A program made the position numbers and the translations under genes. From Photorhabdus namnaonensis (GTDB lineage Bacteria; Pseudomonadota; Gammaproteobacteria; Enterobacterales; Enterobacteriaceae), in assembly GCF_001684335.1 (NCBI RefSeq), contig NZ_LOIC01000072.1, positions 205,705 through 269,704 on the forward strand: a stretch of 64,000 nt of DNA, read 5' to 3'. Of the stretch, positions 46,566 to 56,895 are shown piece by piece. Position 1 is the first letter of the stretch. Every line of letters starts with the position of its first letter. The notes under the pieces were generated by a model that did not search any database, was not told the origin of the DNA, and worked only from the letters and a program-made list of their open reading frames with translations.

Positions 46566-49304
46566 ATGGGACAAGCCGAGTTAGATAATAAACTCTCTGC
46601 TATTGTGCCGGATACTGTATTTAAACTTGATGAAAGAAGTACACTGGATATTTTAAACTGGCTTAAAGCTTATACTGGAATAATTCCTTTCGATAAAGCT
46701 TATGCTGAAAAAATCCCTTTCGATCAAGAGAAAAAACAGTTCTGGGATAGTTTTTACTTTATTCAAGAAAATACTCCTGAAGAATTAGCGGATATTTATC
46801 AACATGCTAATAAAGCAGATGGCCTTTTACCGCCACATCAAGCTTTTGTTTTTGCTTTTTTAAAGTTATTAGAAACACCCAACCGATTATTAAATACATT
46901 CCCGGCCCGACACCGCGATCTTTATTACCGGGAATTACTGGGACTAAGCCCCAGAAAAGCCCAAGCGGATAGCGTTGCTTTAGGCATTACCTTAAATACA
47001 GATAACGCAGAATATCTTATCCCTAAAGGAACCCTGTTTGATGCCGGGCAGGATAGCGTCGGCAACCCATTACAATATACATCAGAAACAGATTTACTAG
47101 CGAATCAAGGGGAACTGACCGACCTGCGTTGGTATCGGAAAGATAAAGATAAGGATAGCTGGCAATCGACAATACCTCTTAGCCTCTCAGATAACATTGC
47201 ATTACCTGAAAATGGTATTCAACTTTTTAATCCAACAGCCAATGACGTACCGGTTCTATCCGGTTATCTGATTAAATCATCTTTATTTTCTATGCCCGCA
47301 GGAGAACGTCATATCACATTGACGCTGGAAAACGATTGGGAAGGTCAAGCGGGACATCTCACAGCTAAAATCAGTGCAGAAGATCACTGGTTATCGTTGT
47401 TGGCAGAACTTATCGACAAAAAAAATATTAAACTGGAATTATCATCCACGGCTGATCCTACCAGCCCGCCAGATAATCTTGATGGCATGACATTCGACAT
47501 ACCGGTATTAAAACTAGGTACGACTCAGAAACCCATGTTGCCCAAAATTACCGGGATTGAAATCAATATTAACGGTAACCGCAGTGTGCACTATGCCTCT
47601 GATGGCGGTATCGAACAGACGGATACCACCAGCTTCCCCTTCGGTCAATCACCATCACTGGGTTCTGGTTTTAATCTGGTTGCCCCAGAATGGTATGGCA
47701 CTAAAAACGCAACATTGACGATGACTCCTCAATGGGTTGGCTTACCTACCAAGAGTTTTAAAGAGTGGTATAAAAGTTATAGCCCTGAACCCGATAACAG
47801 CGCGTTTAAAGTCCAAGGCTATTTAGTCACCCCTCAGGAAAGAGAGACACTCAATGCTACCCAATCGTTATTTAGTGGCAGTAAAGAACCACAAGGGCAA
47901 AGCCTGAAATTTACCTTGCCAGAAATGCATTATCCCCTCACAGACAGCCCATCGCCCAACGAATGGCCTGCATCCGTGCGCATAGAATTGGCCGGACAGG
48001 ATTTTATGCACGCCCAATACTGGCAAAATCCCACGGATAAAAATGTTCCTTATACGCCACAAATCAGTGCATTACAGATTCAATTCAGCGCTAAAGCTAA
48101 ACCTGAGCAATTCACCGTTTACCCGCTGACGCCTTTTGGTTGGGCAAACACAAACGAAGATCCCCTTTCATTCACTAACGACGCACTCTATTTGGGTTTC
48201 ACTAATGTGTTACCGGGACAAACTTTATCGCTATATTGGCAGTTAGAGGGCTTTAAAGCGCTCAATTTATCCTGGTTTTATCTCAATCAGAGCAACACTT
48301 GGAGTTCATTGGATAAGCTAGTTGACGACCAAACCCATAACCTGTTTGACCAAGGTATCTGGCGCACACTACTGCCACAGGACGCGTCAAATCAGGCAAC
48401 TTTGATGCCAACAGGACGATACTGGCTGAAAGCAGAAATAACCCATCAGGCTGAATCTCAGGATTACCCAAGAATTAAAGGCATACTGTACAACGCCGCC
48501 ACCGCTACCTTAATCAATGCAGAACTCGTTGAAACTGACCACTTTATCAATGGATTACCCGCCGACAGTATTACACAACCGGTCAATGCGTTAGTTGCTA
48601 TCGATAGTGTCAATCAGCCTTGGGTATCCTGGAACGGCCGCCCGAAAGAGACAGAACAAGCCTTTATGACACGGGTTTCTACCCGATTGTCTCATCGTAA
48701 CCGGGTACTGAGCTGGGATAACATTGTCACCTTATTAAAAGAGCAGTTCGTCAGCTTATTTGATGTCAAATACCCTTCTGCCAGTGAATTAACTAAAATC
48801 CCGGCACCGAAAGAACAGCAACTGATTGCGATCCCCGACAGCCGTTACAAAGATAACGATGATGCGCTACGCCCAACCTTGAGTCCGGCCCGATTGGAAG
48901 AGATGGTTAAATGGATAAGTCAGTTAAGCAGTCCCTGGACAACGATTAAAATCGATAATCCCACCTACGTTAACGTTGATGTGAGTTATCAAGTAGCATT
49001 TATTTCCGGTGTTAACCCCGATTACGGCCATCATCAGTTACAACAGCAATTAAGCCGAATCTATATGCCGTGGGCAGAGGATACCGCCATCGGTGTGACA
49101 CTAGGTAACCGCATTGATTACTACCAGTTATTAGCCACCATCCAACAATCCCCTCTGGTTGAACGGGTCACCAACTTAACGTTGAAAAAATCGTCCCAAA
49201 CCGCAGGAGCAGTCGGCGACAGTGTAGAAGCTGCTGATAATGAAGTACTGATTTTGGTTTGGTCAGAAAATAGTTCCACTAATAAAGGAGCAGACAGTGA
49301 ATAA
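46566..49304 (+). CDS. pvc11: PVC baseplate protein Pvc11 (gpJ/gp6-like)
   Basis: 912-residue large wedge component. The C-terminal third has a baseplate-J-like arrangement (WNGRPKETEQAFMTRVSTRL SHRNRVLSWDN, then KIDNPTYVNVDVSYQVAF), the region equivalent to gp6/gpJ. The N-terminal part (FNTFPARHRDLYYRELLGLS) is specific to eCIS. A ribosome site GGTGGAAT precedes the ATG. It overlaps pvc12 by eight bases, pointing to equal translation of the two wedge partners. Confidence 0.92.
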   Translation: MGQAELDNKLSAIVPDTVFKLDERSTLDILNWLKAYTGIIPFDKAYAEKIPFDQEKKQFWDSFYFIQENTPEELADIYQHANKADGLLPPHQAFVFAFLKLLETPNRLLNTFPARHRDLYYRELLGLSPRKAQADSVALGITLNTDNAEYLIPKGTLFDAGQDSVGNPLQYTSETDLLANQGELTDLRWYRKDKDKDSWQSTIPLSLSDNIALPENGIQLFNPTANDVPVLSGYLIKSSLFSMPAGERHITLTLENDWEGQAGHLTAKISAEDHWLSLLAELIDKKNIKLELSSTADPTSPPDNLDGMTFDIPVLKLGTTQKPMLPKITGIEININGNRSVHYASDGGIEQTDTTSFPFGQSPSLGSGFNLVAPEWYGTKNATLTMTPQWVGLPTKSFKEWYKSYSPEPDNSAFKVQGYLVTPQERETLNATQSLFSGSKEPQGQSLKFTLPEMHYPLTDSPSPNEWPASVRIELAGQDFMHAQYWQNPTDKNVPYTPQISALQIQFSAKAKPEQFTVYPLTPFGWANTNEDPLSFTNDALYLGFTNVLPGQTLSLYWQLEGFKALNLSWFYLNQSNTWSSLDKLVDDQTHNLFDQGIWRTLLPQDASNQATLMPTGRYWLKAEITHQAESQDYPRIKGILYNAATATLINAELVETDHFINGLPADSITQPVNALVAIDSVNQPWVSWNGRPKETEQAFMTRVSTRLSHRNRVLSWDNIVTLLKEQFVSLFDVKYPSASELTKIPAPKEQQLIAIPDSRYKDNDDALRPTLSPARLEEMVKWISQLSSPWTTIKIDNPTYVNVDVSYQVAFISGVNPDYGHHQLQQQLSRIYMPWAEDTAIGVTLGNRIDYYQLLATIQQSPLVERVTNLTLKKSSQTAGAVGDSVEAADNEVLILVWSENSSTNKGADSE

Positions 49305-52284
49305 TCAAGACGCCCTGTTTCCCATCGTTAAAGACGATATCGCCTTTGAGACCTTACTCACTCAAGCTAAGACGGTCATTGAGCAACAGTCTGGGCAACT
49401 CTGGAGCAATACCGAAGAAAATGATCCCGGTATTACCTTATTAGAAGCCTGTTGTTACGGCGCATCTGATCTGGCCTATCGCCATTCGCTACCCCTGCGC
49501 GATTTGCTTACCCCCGAAAAACAAGAGCAGACACTGGGTGATGGCATTTTTCCAAAGGAATTCGGCCCACAACAAATGCTGACCTGTGGCCCGATCACTG
49601 CGGAAGATTATCGCCGAGCCTTATTGGATTTACACTTGCTTGATTGGTGCAATAATGACGACGAAAGAATTGAGAAAATAAAGAAAATCTATCAAATAAA
49701 AAAGATCGATGAAATAAAAAACGAAGATTATTTTTTCTTTAATGATGTCCAATTGATTCGTGAACCTGAAAGTGAACGTTATCAGTACTGGTATAACAAA
49801 GAAAGCCGTGAATACAGTTTTATTCAAGAACAAAAACAAGAACAAGAACAATTAACACTAAGAGGAAACCATTGGCTTTATTTACTCCCCAGCAGGAAAA
49901 CTCAGATCGATAATAAGCTGGCTCAGGAAAAGCTCAATGATTTCCTAAACGATAACCGTAATCTGGGGGAATCCGTCAGTAAAATTATCTGGCTGCAACC
50001 CGTAGATTTCTTATTGCAGCTTGATATTGAACTTGATGATGATGTCAGTGATGTTGCTGATATATTTGCCCAAGTTTATATGACAACGGAACAAATGGTG
50101 CTTACAAGCCCATTACGCTATAGCACCCAAGCTATGATTGAACAAGGTTACAGTAATGAAGAGATATTTGAAGGCCCTTATTTACATCACGGTTGGATAC
50201 CGGAATTATCGGCGGCTAAAGATTATACCAAGCCGACAGAATTAAAGCTCAGCCATCTGGCTAATCGTTTACTGGCTATTCCCGGAGTACAAAATATTAC
50301 CCGATTGGCATTAGGCAAGCATGATGAAAACATTTCTCCGCTGGCGGACGATAGTTGGTCCTGGACAATCGCTCAAGGATACTATCCCAGGCTATGGGGT
50401 AACGATCCCTTAGACTTAATTTCCTCATCAGCAAGCCCACTCACTATTACCGCCAAAGGCGGAGTAAAAATCACTGTTTCTAAACAAGATATAGAGAACA
50501 AAATCATTGCAGAACCCTTGATTGAAACACAGCCCGAATTACTAAACTGGGGCAAACATCGTAAAGTCCTGGATTACTATCCGGTAAGCAATAAATTACC
50601 GGCCTGCTATGGATTACAGACCTACGCGGAGACTCAACAACAAGTGCACTTGCACCAATTTATGTTGCCTTTTGAACAGATGCTGGCTAACGGCTGTGCT
50701 GAACTTGATTTACTACCAAAGCTATTGGCATTCAAGCAACGGGGAAATGCGGTATATGGTACACAATGGCCTTTTAAAACCAATACGGTTAATTATGATG
50801 TCCATGAAAATATAACGCCTGATTTAATTGAAAAGTTAAACAATGATTCTAAAATCTATATTGGCGACGATATTCAGAAACAAAACTATATAAAAGAACT
50901 AACGATTTTGGATTATTTGTTAGGCTATTTCGGAGCTCAATGTGCAGCCATACCACTGCCACTAGACTTACCGGAATCAAACCTCAAAAAACAGGCTAAA
51001 GATTTTCTATCTACCCAACGCAATTACCTAGCTCAACAGCCTGAATTGACCTACCAACGTAATAATATTCGTATTGATAAAGTGTCGGCGCTTCAAAAAC
51101 GTATCGCTGCCCGGCTTGGTTTGGGAGGAGAGTGTTTCAATGAAACTCCAGAGCTGGATGAACTTCCTTTCTACCTGATTGAACATCGACAGTTATTACC
51201 GATAAAACCGGCCCCACAATTCGACGAGGAGCAAACACCCGATAATCTGGAAATAAAAAGTGAGCCCGATACTAAAAAGCATCAATTAATCATTACCCAG
51301 ACAGGAAAGGCAAACCAGTTACTGCAAGGTCAGATAATTGACTTAATTATCACTGAAGGCGACGGCGAAAATAAAAAAGTGTTGCGTAATCAGATGATCA
51401 CTAATATCGAAAAAGATACATTTACTCTTAACACCAGCAATAGCAGTGATCTGGAACGCAATTGGGAAAGAGTGGAGAAAGCATTTAATCAAGGTAATCT
51501 ACACTGGAAAAATAGTTCGGTGTGGCTGGAAGATATGGATTATCAATTAGCTTATGCCCCAAAAGAACATGAAGAGAATGAAAGGTGGATCACCGTCAAT
51601 TCCCAAACTCCTTTCCCCGCAATGATAGAAGTGGATGACGAAATAACAATAAAATATGTAATTACACCATCGAAACCGGGTTCAAAAACGTTATATCAGA
51701 CTGATGAACTTGAATATGAACTCAAAGTAAAAGTAGTTGAATTCGATTATTTTGAAAATATTATATTAGTTAAAAAAGAAGAATATTCACCACATAATTT
51801 TCCATTAGAAGCGGAAGCATCGAATTATCATTGGTACTTTTCCAATGGAAGTATCTTATCCGATCGCTTTTCATTTATAGTCAGTGTGGTACTTAACCGC
51901 CAGTTAATTGAGGAGAATAACAACACTGATCCTTACAAGCTGGATTCGTGGATTAAATCTGAGATTTTAGCTGAATTTCCCGTTCATCTTTCTCTGATTA
52001 TACATTGGTTGTCACCGGAACATTTTAAAGATTTTTCCAGTACCTATCAGCGCTGGCAAAATAATGGCGCTCCCTTAGGGGACGAGGCATACCATGTTTT
52101 AGAAACTTTAACCCTGGGAAGATTACCTTCTGCCGCAACAGGTATTGGTAATATGAGAATTGCTACCGCACAGCAACGTATTGATGTGGTTGGTGAATCC
52201 GGTAAAGAATGGAATACAGAAGTGATTATTAATAATCAGTTAGTGTATGTACCTTATACTGGAGAAAATTTAAATAAACACTGA
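49297..52284 (+). CDS. pvc12: PVC baseplate protein Pvc12 (large wedge)
   Basis: 995 residues starting at GTG. The N-terminus has DPGITLLEACCYGASDLAYR, the entry to a gp6/gpJ-like fold, and the body has the J-like strands (WLQPVDFLLQLDIELDDDVS, LAIPGVQNITRLALGKHDEN) plus an inserted middle with low-complexity Lys/Glu/Ile-rich parts (KKIYQIKKIDEIKNE) and a charged domain at 650-850. Pvc11 and Pvc12 pair in the wedge. A 188-base AT-rich gap separates it from pvc13. Confidence 0.92.
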   Translation: MNNQDALFPIVKDDIAFETLLTQAKTVIEQQSGQLWSNTEENDPGITLLEACCYGASDLAYRHSLPLRDLLTPEKQEQTLGDGIFPKEFGPQQMLTCGPITAEDYRRALLDLHLLDWCNNDDERIEKIKKIYQIKKIDEIKNEDYFFFNDVQLIREPESERYQYWYNKESREYSFIQEQKQEQEQLTLRGNHWLYLLPSRKTQIDNKLAQEKLNDFLNDNRNLGESVSKIIWLQPVDFLLQLDIELDDDVSDVADIFAQVYMTTEQMVLTSPLRYSTQAMIEQGYSNEEIFEGPYLHHGWIPELSAAKDYTKPTELKLSHLANRLLAIPGVQNITRLALGKHDENISPLADDSWSWTIAQGYYPRLWGNDPLDLISSSASPLTITAKGGVKITVSKQDIENKIIAEPLIETQPELLNWGKHRKVLDYYPVSNKLPACYGLQTYAETQQQVHLHQFMLPFEQMLANGCAELDLLPKLLAFKQRGNAVYGTQWPFKTNTVNYDVHENITPDLIEKLNNDSKIYIGDDIQKQNYIKELTILDYLLGYFGAQCAAIPLPLDLPESNLKKQAKDFLSTQRNYLAQQPELTYQRNNIRIDKVSALQKRIAARLGLGGECFNETPELDELPFYLIEHRQLLPIKPAPQFDEEQTPDNLEIKSEPDTKKHQLIITQTGKANQLLQGQIIDLIITEGDGENKKVLRNQMITNIEKDTFTLNTSNSSDLERNWERVEKAFNQGNLHWKNSSVWLEDMDYQLAYAPKEHEENERWITVNSQTPFPAMIEVDDEITIKYVITPSKPGSKTLYQTDELEYELKVKVVEFDYFENIILVKKEEYSPHNFPLEAEASNYHWYFSNGSILSDRFSFIVSVVLNRQLIEENNNTDPYKLDSWIKSEILAEFPVHLSLIIHWLSPEHFKDFSSTYQRWQNNGAPLGDEAYHVLETLTLGRLPSAATGIGNMRIATAQQRIDVVGESGKEWNTEVIINNQLVYVPYTGENLNKH

Positions 52285-52472
52285 CTTTAATCATGAATAT
52301 AGAAAAATATCGATTAAAAACGCTCATGTTTAATTTTCAAATGATAAAGAAATTAATTTACTTTAACAAAATAAATATTAACCTTACATTAAATCAAGTA
52401 TCTTTTTTTAATTTTCATTTAATTATAATGAAAAACTCATAATCATTTCACATTATACAAAAGGTGATATAA

Positions 52473-53336
52473 ATGGAAAAAGAACATAATCCATATAATT
52501 CAGAAACCAATTTAGAAAATACCAATATTAAATCAACGGGTCCTTCAGCCGATGATTTAAAAAGCCGTTTTAAAGAAGGCAGTATTCCACTAGAAGCTGA
52601 TTTTTCTGACTTGATTGATATTGCCGATATTGGCCGTAAAGCAACTGGGCAAGCGCCTGGGCAAACCGATAACTTAGACTCAGCCTTGGAATTGGATAAT
52701 GGCGGTATGCTGAAGGTAAAAGTTAACTCTAGTGGTGGTTTAGAGAAAGATGAAGATGGACTGGGGGTAAAAATTAAAGATAAAAGCCTGCTGGCTAATA
52801 ACGATGGATTAAAGGTGAATATCAGTCATGGTATTAACGTTGATAAAGATGGTGTCGGTGTTCTATGTTGGGATGGAGGTGGTATTACAGTAACTGACAA
52901 TACTGGTCTTTATTTAAAATTAGACGGTGGTACTCACGATAATAGTTGGAGTGGTACAAGTGGATTGAGCTTGAGTACAGACGGTGTGAAAGTTAAAGCA
53001 AGTAGTGGTATTAAGGTAGACGAAGATGGCGTAAGTGTTGATATAGAAGCAGTTTTATCAAAGCTCGCAGACCGCATCATTCCCCCAGGAACAATTGTGC
53101 CGTTCTATGGTAGTGGTAGTGGTAATGAACCTTGTCCAGAGGGTTGGGCATGGTGTGATGGAAAGAACGGTACTCCTTACTTAAATAATAATGAAAATCT
53201 TAACATCAATTTAATTTCAGGCAATGTCAATACATCGCCACATAGTCATCCCTATAAAATTAGTGATGACATTGAATCAGAAGGTATTCTCGTAAACATA
53301 TTTAACATAAGATATATGATAAAAAAGTTCCCGTAA
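52473..53336 (+). CDS. pvc13: PVC tail fibre Pvc13, short form
   Basis: 287-residue receptor-binding fibre. After a baseplate-binding start (SADDLKSRFKEGSIPLEADF) come repeated shaft motifs of the form GLxVxxxxGIxVDxDGVxV (GGLEKDEDGLGVKIKD, HGINVDKDGVGV, SGIKVDEDGVSVDI), like adenovirus triple-spiral fibres. The C-terminal head is tail-collar-like (IVPFYGSGSGNEPCPEGWAW, then HSHPYKI and NIRYMIKKFP). Pvc13 proteins are often longer, with extra head domains, so this one has a small head. The fibre decides target-cell specificity. Confidence 0.87.
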   Translation: MEKEHNPYNSETNLENTNIKSTGPSADDLKSRFKEGSIPLEADFSDLIDIADIGRKATGQAPGQTDNLDSALELDNGGMLKVKVNSSGGLEKDEDGLGVKIKDKSLLANNDGLKVNISHGINVDKDGVGVLCWDGGGITVTDNTGLYLKLDGGTHDNSWSGTSGLSLSTDGVKVKASSGIKVDEDGVSVDIEAVLSKLADRIIPPGTIVPFYGSGSGNEPCPEGWAWCDGKNGTPYLNNNENLNINLISGNVNTSPHSHPYKISDDIESEGILVNIFNIRYMIKKFP

Positions 53337-53455
53337 ATATTAATTTAATATTTTTCTTTATTGTTAACACTTCATCTCGCCCAACATTGGTATATTTAAA
53401 TTATATGTCTACAATCGATTGCAAAGATAACACCAATATAGCTTTGGAGCTAATT

Positions 53456-55330
53456 ATGTTAAATCGGATTATCATTACTATTGAATCCAATCATAAAGAG
53501 GTCGCTGAAAGCATATTGCATGGCTCTCTGATTAATCAACATAAAATAAGTAATTTACTTAACTCATTCTTTAATAAAGATATTATTAATAAAAATTTAC
53601 ACTTAGAAAGATTGATATTGAATCTTGGCGAAATAAATTTCCATGAATTTAATTCATTACTTCCTATACGACTTAATGCAGCTCTTAAACAAGCATTAAG
53701 CCAATATCAATTGAGTAATAATAATAAATTACACCAAAAAAAACCAACGCTACAAAAAATTAATAACAAACCAAAAATATCAAGTAATAATTATTTAATT
53801 AATAGTAAGGAATTTATTTGCTATTTATATCGGAAAGATACTTCATTAAGCCCAATAGAGGAAATAAAGTACACGAAGCTTCCTGATACTAATATTAATC
53901 TATTAATCAATCAACTAACACAAATAGATAACAAATGGGTATTATTATTAGTAAAAAGTTGTTTATCTGAACACAGTCTACTACGGCTTTTAGCTATCGG
54001 GCAATCTACTTTACTAAACGCTATTAGCCTCAGATTATCCGAAAAAGCAAATATATCTCTATATCAGGAGGAACTTGTCTCCCCAGGACAATTGATACTC
54101 AATGCACTGGAATATATGAAGCGGCATAATATAGAAGAAATACCCAAACCTGATGCAAAAATCATATCACGTATCACTGCTGAGCTAAATAACGGCACAC
54201 TTAACTCCTCATCTATTATTAATCTATTCCGCCAAATTAAAACTCAAAAACCCTTATTAAATGAATGGTTAGAGCCGCTTTGGCAAATAGAGGCGATTTC
54301 ACAACTCTGTAAAAAACACCTCTCTGTTCAGGAGTACAAAAATTTAGTCAATCGTTTTAACCACAAAAACCAGCTTCTCAGCAAACAACCTTTGCAGCAA
54401 ACAGTTTCCGTTGATTCAATGTTTACAGAGATATTGCATACGTTAGCAACAGGGCATAAACAAATTTTGCCGCAATTAAATCAGCATCAACTTTCATTAA
54501 TAGCAACAGCTATTCAGCAAGGAGACGTTAAAACACAAAATATCCTACGGTTATTTCAACATCCTGAATTGTATCACAGTGCGGGTACAGCTTGGTTAGC
54601 ACAATTATGGCAATTGGCCCCTGTTTCACAGCGATGTAAAAAGCAACTTTCTACTGATGAATATCAATATCTGTCGCAACGCTTTGTGCCAAACCACACG
54701 CTAATCACCAAAGATCAGCAAACATTATCAACATTAGATAATCTGTGTGTTACAGGCAATAATCACAACCAATTTCGAACGAGCAACCGACCATGCTCTG
54801 AAGCGGTTTTATTACCTGAGCACCCCCTTACACGTCAGGTGAGTAATGCTGGCATATTGGTTCTATGGCCGATATTACCTGCACTGTTTAATCAGCTAGG
54901 TTTGTTTGAAGAACAAAAATTTATTGATCGTCAAGCTCAATTCAGTGCCGTTGATTGTCTTGACTATCTGATTTGGGGAACCAAAGAGGAACAGTCAGAA
55001 CGAAAAGTGCTAAATAACGTTCTGTGTGGACTCATAGCCGATGAAATTACCGAATCAGTTCCTCTTGAGCCAGAAAAACAATTGATAGCAACACAATGGC
55101 TGGATGAGGCTATCAATCAACTTCCTGCCTGGAAAAAATTAAGCCGCAATGATGCCCGCCAGTTGTTTTTACAACGACCGGGTGAATTGTTGATAAATGA
55201 ACTGGAAATCAAAATCACGGTACAACATCAGCCATTTGATGTGCTATTAGCCGATTGGCCTTGGCCATTAAATATCGCCAGACTCCCCTGGATGAATCGA
55301 TCTTTATTGGTCGACTGGAAAAATATTTAA
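53456..55330 (+). CDS. pvc14: PVC tape-measure/length protein Pvc14
   Basis: 624-residue protein of the eCIS tape-measure family, which sets tube length. It starts MLNRIIITIESNH, then FNKDIINKNLHLERLILNLG and TQLDKWVLLL-like alpha-helical repeats; similar helix pairs with WL..LW(Q/P)L (TAWLAQLWQLAPVSQRCKKQ; EPLWQIEAISQLCKKHLSVQ) recur, so the middle is a repeat protein. The GGAG six bases before the chosen ATG favours this start over one 17 codons upstream. Its end (RLPWMNRSLLVDWKNI) is the usual place for pvc15 to begin; here a broken pvc15 copy follows instead. Confidence 0.88.
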   Translation: MLNRIIITIESNHKEVAESILHGSLINQHKISNLLNSFFNKDIINKNLHLERLILNLGEINFHEFNSLLPIRLNAALKQALSQYQLSNNNKLHQKKPTLQKINNKPKISSNNYLINSKEFICYLYRKDTSLSPIEEIKYTKLPDTNINLLINQLTQIDNKWVLLLVKSCLSEHSLLRLLAIGQSTLLNAISLRLSEKANISLYQEELVSPGQLILNALEYMKRHNIEEIPKPDAKIISRITAELNNGTLNSSSIINLFRQIKTQKPLLNEWLEPLWQIEAISQLCKKHLSVQEYKNLVNRFNHKNQLLSKQPLQQTVSVDSMFTEILHTLATGHKQILPQLNQHQLSLIATAIQQGDVKTQNILRLFQHPELYHSAGTAWLAQLWQLAPVSQRCKKQLSTDEYQYLSQRFVPNHTLITKDQQTLSTLDNLCVTGNNHNQFRTSNRPCSEAVLLPEHPLTRQVSNAGILVLWPILPALFNQLGLFEEQKFIDRQAQFSAVDCLDYLIWGTKEEQSERKVLNNVLCGLIADEITESVPLEPEKQLIATQWLDEAINQLPAWKKLSRNDARQLFLQRPGELLINELEIKITVQHQPFDVLLADWPWPLNIARLPWMNRSLLVDWKNI

Positions 55331-55379
55331 AAGGCTTATATGAACTACCCGCTGACAAATCACCACAGCGAACTTCGAT

Positions 55380-55549
55380 ATGGCATCTGAATTACTCTGG
55401 ATTTATCCCCATTTGGAACGTATTAATTTGCGGTTGCAGCACTATTATTATCAGAGAGAGATAGGTATAATTTATTATCAGAAAGCTTTTTACTTACAGA
55501 AGATGAAGTAAAACAACGTTTGACAGAGCTACAAGTTATTCATCAATAG
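55380..55549 (+). pseudogene. Frameshifted 5' fragment of pvc15
   Basis: Translates as MASELLWIYPHLERINLRLQ..HYYYQ, then after a frameshift YNLLSESFLLTEDEVKQRLT. The intact pvc15 product starts MTSESHWIYPHLERIDLRLQHYYYQ, then YDSLPESFLLAEDKLEQRLT. The fragment is therefore a diverged copy of the first 50 codons of pvc15, about 3 kb upstream of the real gene and right after pvc14, where pvc15 is expected. It marks the left end of an inserted cassette. Confidence 0.88.
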
Positions 55550-55734
55550 CCACCTAAAGAAAATGATTTTATTATAAATTAAAAAAACAGAAGAAAGTTT
55601 TTCTTCAGATAACGCTCCAAATTTAGCAAAAATAATTTCTACCATAACTCACGAAAGCATTCATTCGTCATCATATGAGCATAAAGGTTTTCAATCATAT
55701 ACTAACGCACCATTTATTTTAATAGGAGTAAAAT
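55550..55734 (+). other. Remnant coding sequence upstream of the Big-1 genes
   Basis: Between the pvc15 fragment and the first Big-1 gene one frame is open for about 65 codons and reads SSDNAPNLAKIISTITHESI, then HSSSYEHKGFQSYTNAPF. It contains HESIH, which fits the HExxH zinc-protease pattern, but has no start codon. It may be the stump of a lost effector or chance. The end holds the AGGAG ribosome site of the next gene. Confidence 0.25.
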
Positions 55735-56733
55735 ATGAAAATCAAGAGTATAAAAGATATATCGGATTGCGATTATTCTTTAACGTGGATAAATCCTAAA
55801 CATGAAAAAATAGTAGGAGAAATTCTTGAGGAAACTTTATTTTTAGGAACAACATCATGTAAGACTATGGATATGGAAGTTAAGTATGTTTTAAATAGTT
55901 CCGATGTTGCCTTTAAAATAGAAGAAGAAGAAAGTGGTTTACAGAAATGGTCGACAAAAACAGATGTCTCAGGCCTGTCATATGTTCGTATTTATTCTAT
56001 TGCAAATGCACCATGCCATTTTCAGCTTAGTGCATCGCTTACTGATTACCCTGAAATAATCTCTGAACCTTTATCATTAGAGTTTATACCGAATGTAGTT
56101 GATCAAATTACATGGGAAATAAAAACGGATAATGCTGAAGCGAATGGCATTGACGCTGACATATTGACTGCAATAGCGAAAGATCGTAATGGCAATCCTA
56201 TAGAAGGAACTATAATTGATTTTAGTGCAAATCGTGGAGCTACAGTTAGTCCGGCCTCATGCCCAACAAATGATAAGGGGGAAGCATATGTTGCTGTAAC
56301 ATCAACAATTGATGGAGAAATAAACGTAAAGGCAATAGCTCAGCAGAATGGTAAAGAAAATGAAATCCCTATTCATTTTAAAAAATATTATTCTTGTATT
56401 GAAGTTACAAATCAACCTCCTTTTATAAGGAGCTTTCACTCTGAGAAAGTAGAGGGGTATTTACGACTTAATCGAGGCGTTACGAATGTCGATGTGTCTA
56501 ATAAAAAAATTAACATATCCACAGGTAGGTATTTGTTAGTAGATTACAGTTCTCACAGTTCTACGTTTACAGATAGTGAGGGATTCTTTAGTTTCGAATT
56601 ATTCTCAGAATACGTGCCTCCTAATGACATCATGCACCATAAGTACGATATTGGTTATTCTAACTTTTCTTTGTCTGCTACAGATTCAAAGAGTATACAA
56701 GAGACGGTAACATTATATCCTACTCCTGTATGA
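55735..56733 (+). CDS. Ig-like (Big-1) domain protein, cassette copy A
   Basis: 332 residues, no signal peptide or membrane segment, so cytosolic before any delivery. Residues about 40-112 look like a degenerate Ig-like repeat (STKTDVSGLSYVRIYS). Residues 118-225 are a clear Big-1 (invasin-type) domain: ITWEIKTDNAEANGID, DILTAIAKDRNGNPIEGT, PTNDKGEAYVAVTSTIDGEI. Residues 240-330 resemble a regulatory beta-sandwich (GVTNVDVSNKKINISTG...FTDSEGFFSFEL). Big-1 domains usually form rigid adhesin rods on exported proteins, so the cytosolic form beside an injection system is odd; it could be a payload, fibre decoration or packaging factor. The start follows AATAGGAG. It lies in a cassette inside the pvc operon with a near-identical second copy. 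Confidence 0.8.
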   Translation: MKIKSIKDISDCDYSLTWINPKHEKIVGEILEETLFLGTTSCKTMDMEVKYVLNSSDVAFKIEEEESGLQKWSTKTDVSGLSYVRIYSIANAPCHFQLSASLTDYPEIISEPLSLEFIPNVVDQITWEIKTDNAEANGIDADILTAIAKDRNGNPIEGTIIDFSANRGATVSPASCPTNDKGEAYVAVTSTIDGEINVKAIAQQNGKENEIPIHFKKYYSCIEVTNQPPFIRSFHSEKVEGYLRLNRGVTNVDVSNKKINISTGRYLLVDYSSHSSTFTDSEGFFSFELFSEYVPPNDIMHHKYDIGYSNFSLSATDSKSIQETVTLYPTPV

Positions 56734-56753
56734 TATAGTGTTTTAAAAAAATA

Positions 56754-56814
56754 AGAGTTATCGATTTTTATATGAATATAAAATTCTTTATTCAAAATAC
56801 AAAAAGATAACTCT
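56754..56814 (+). terminator. Inverted repeat after Big-1 copy A
   Basis: AGAGTTATC and GATAACTCT form a 9-bp stem around an AT-rich 43-base loop. The same sequence follows copy B (57894-57954). No T-run follows. It could be an end structure of the duplicated unit or a weak terminator. Confidence 0.4.
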
Positions 56815-56895
56815 CATTCCTTATAATAACAATTTTATCATTTGCGAGGGAACGCTCTCATTATATAAATATTCTCTATTAATAGGAATCGATTA

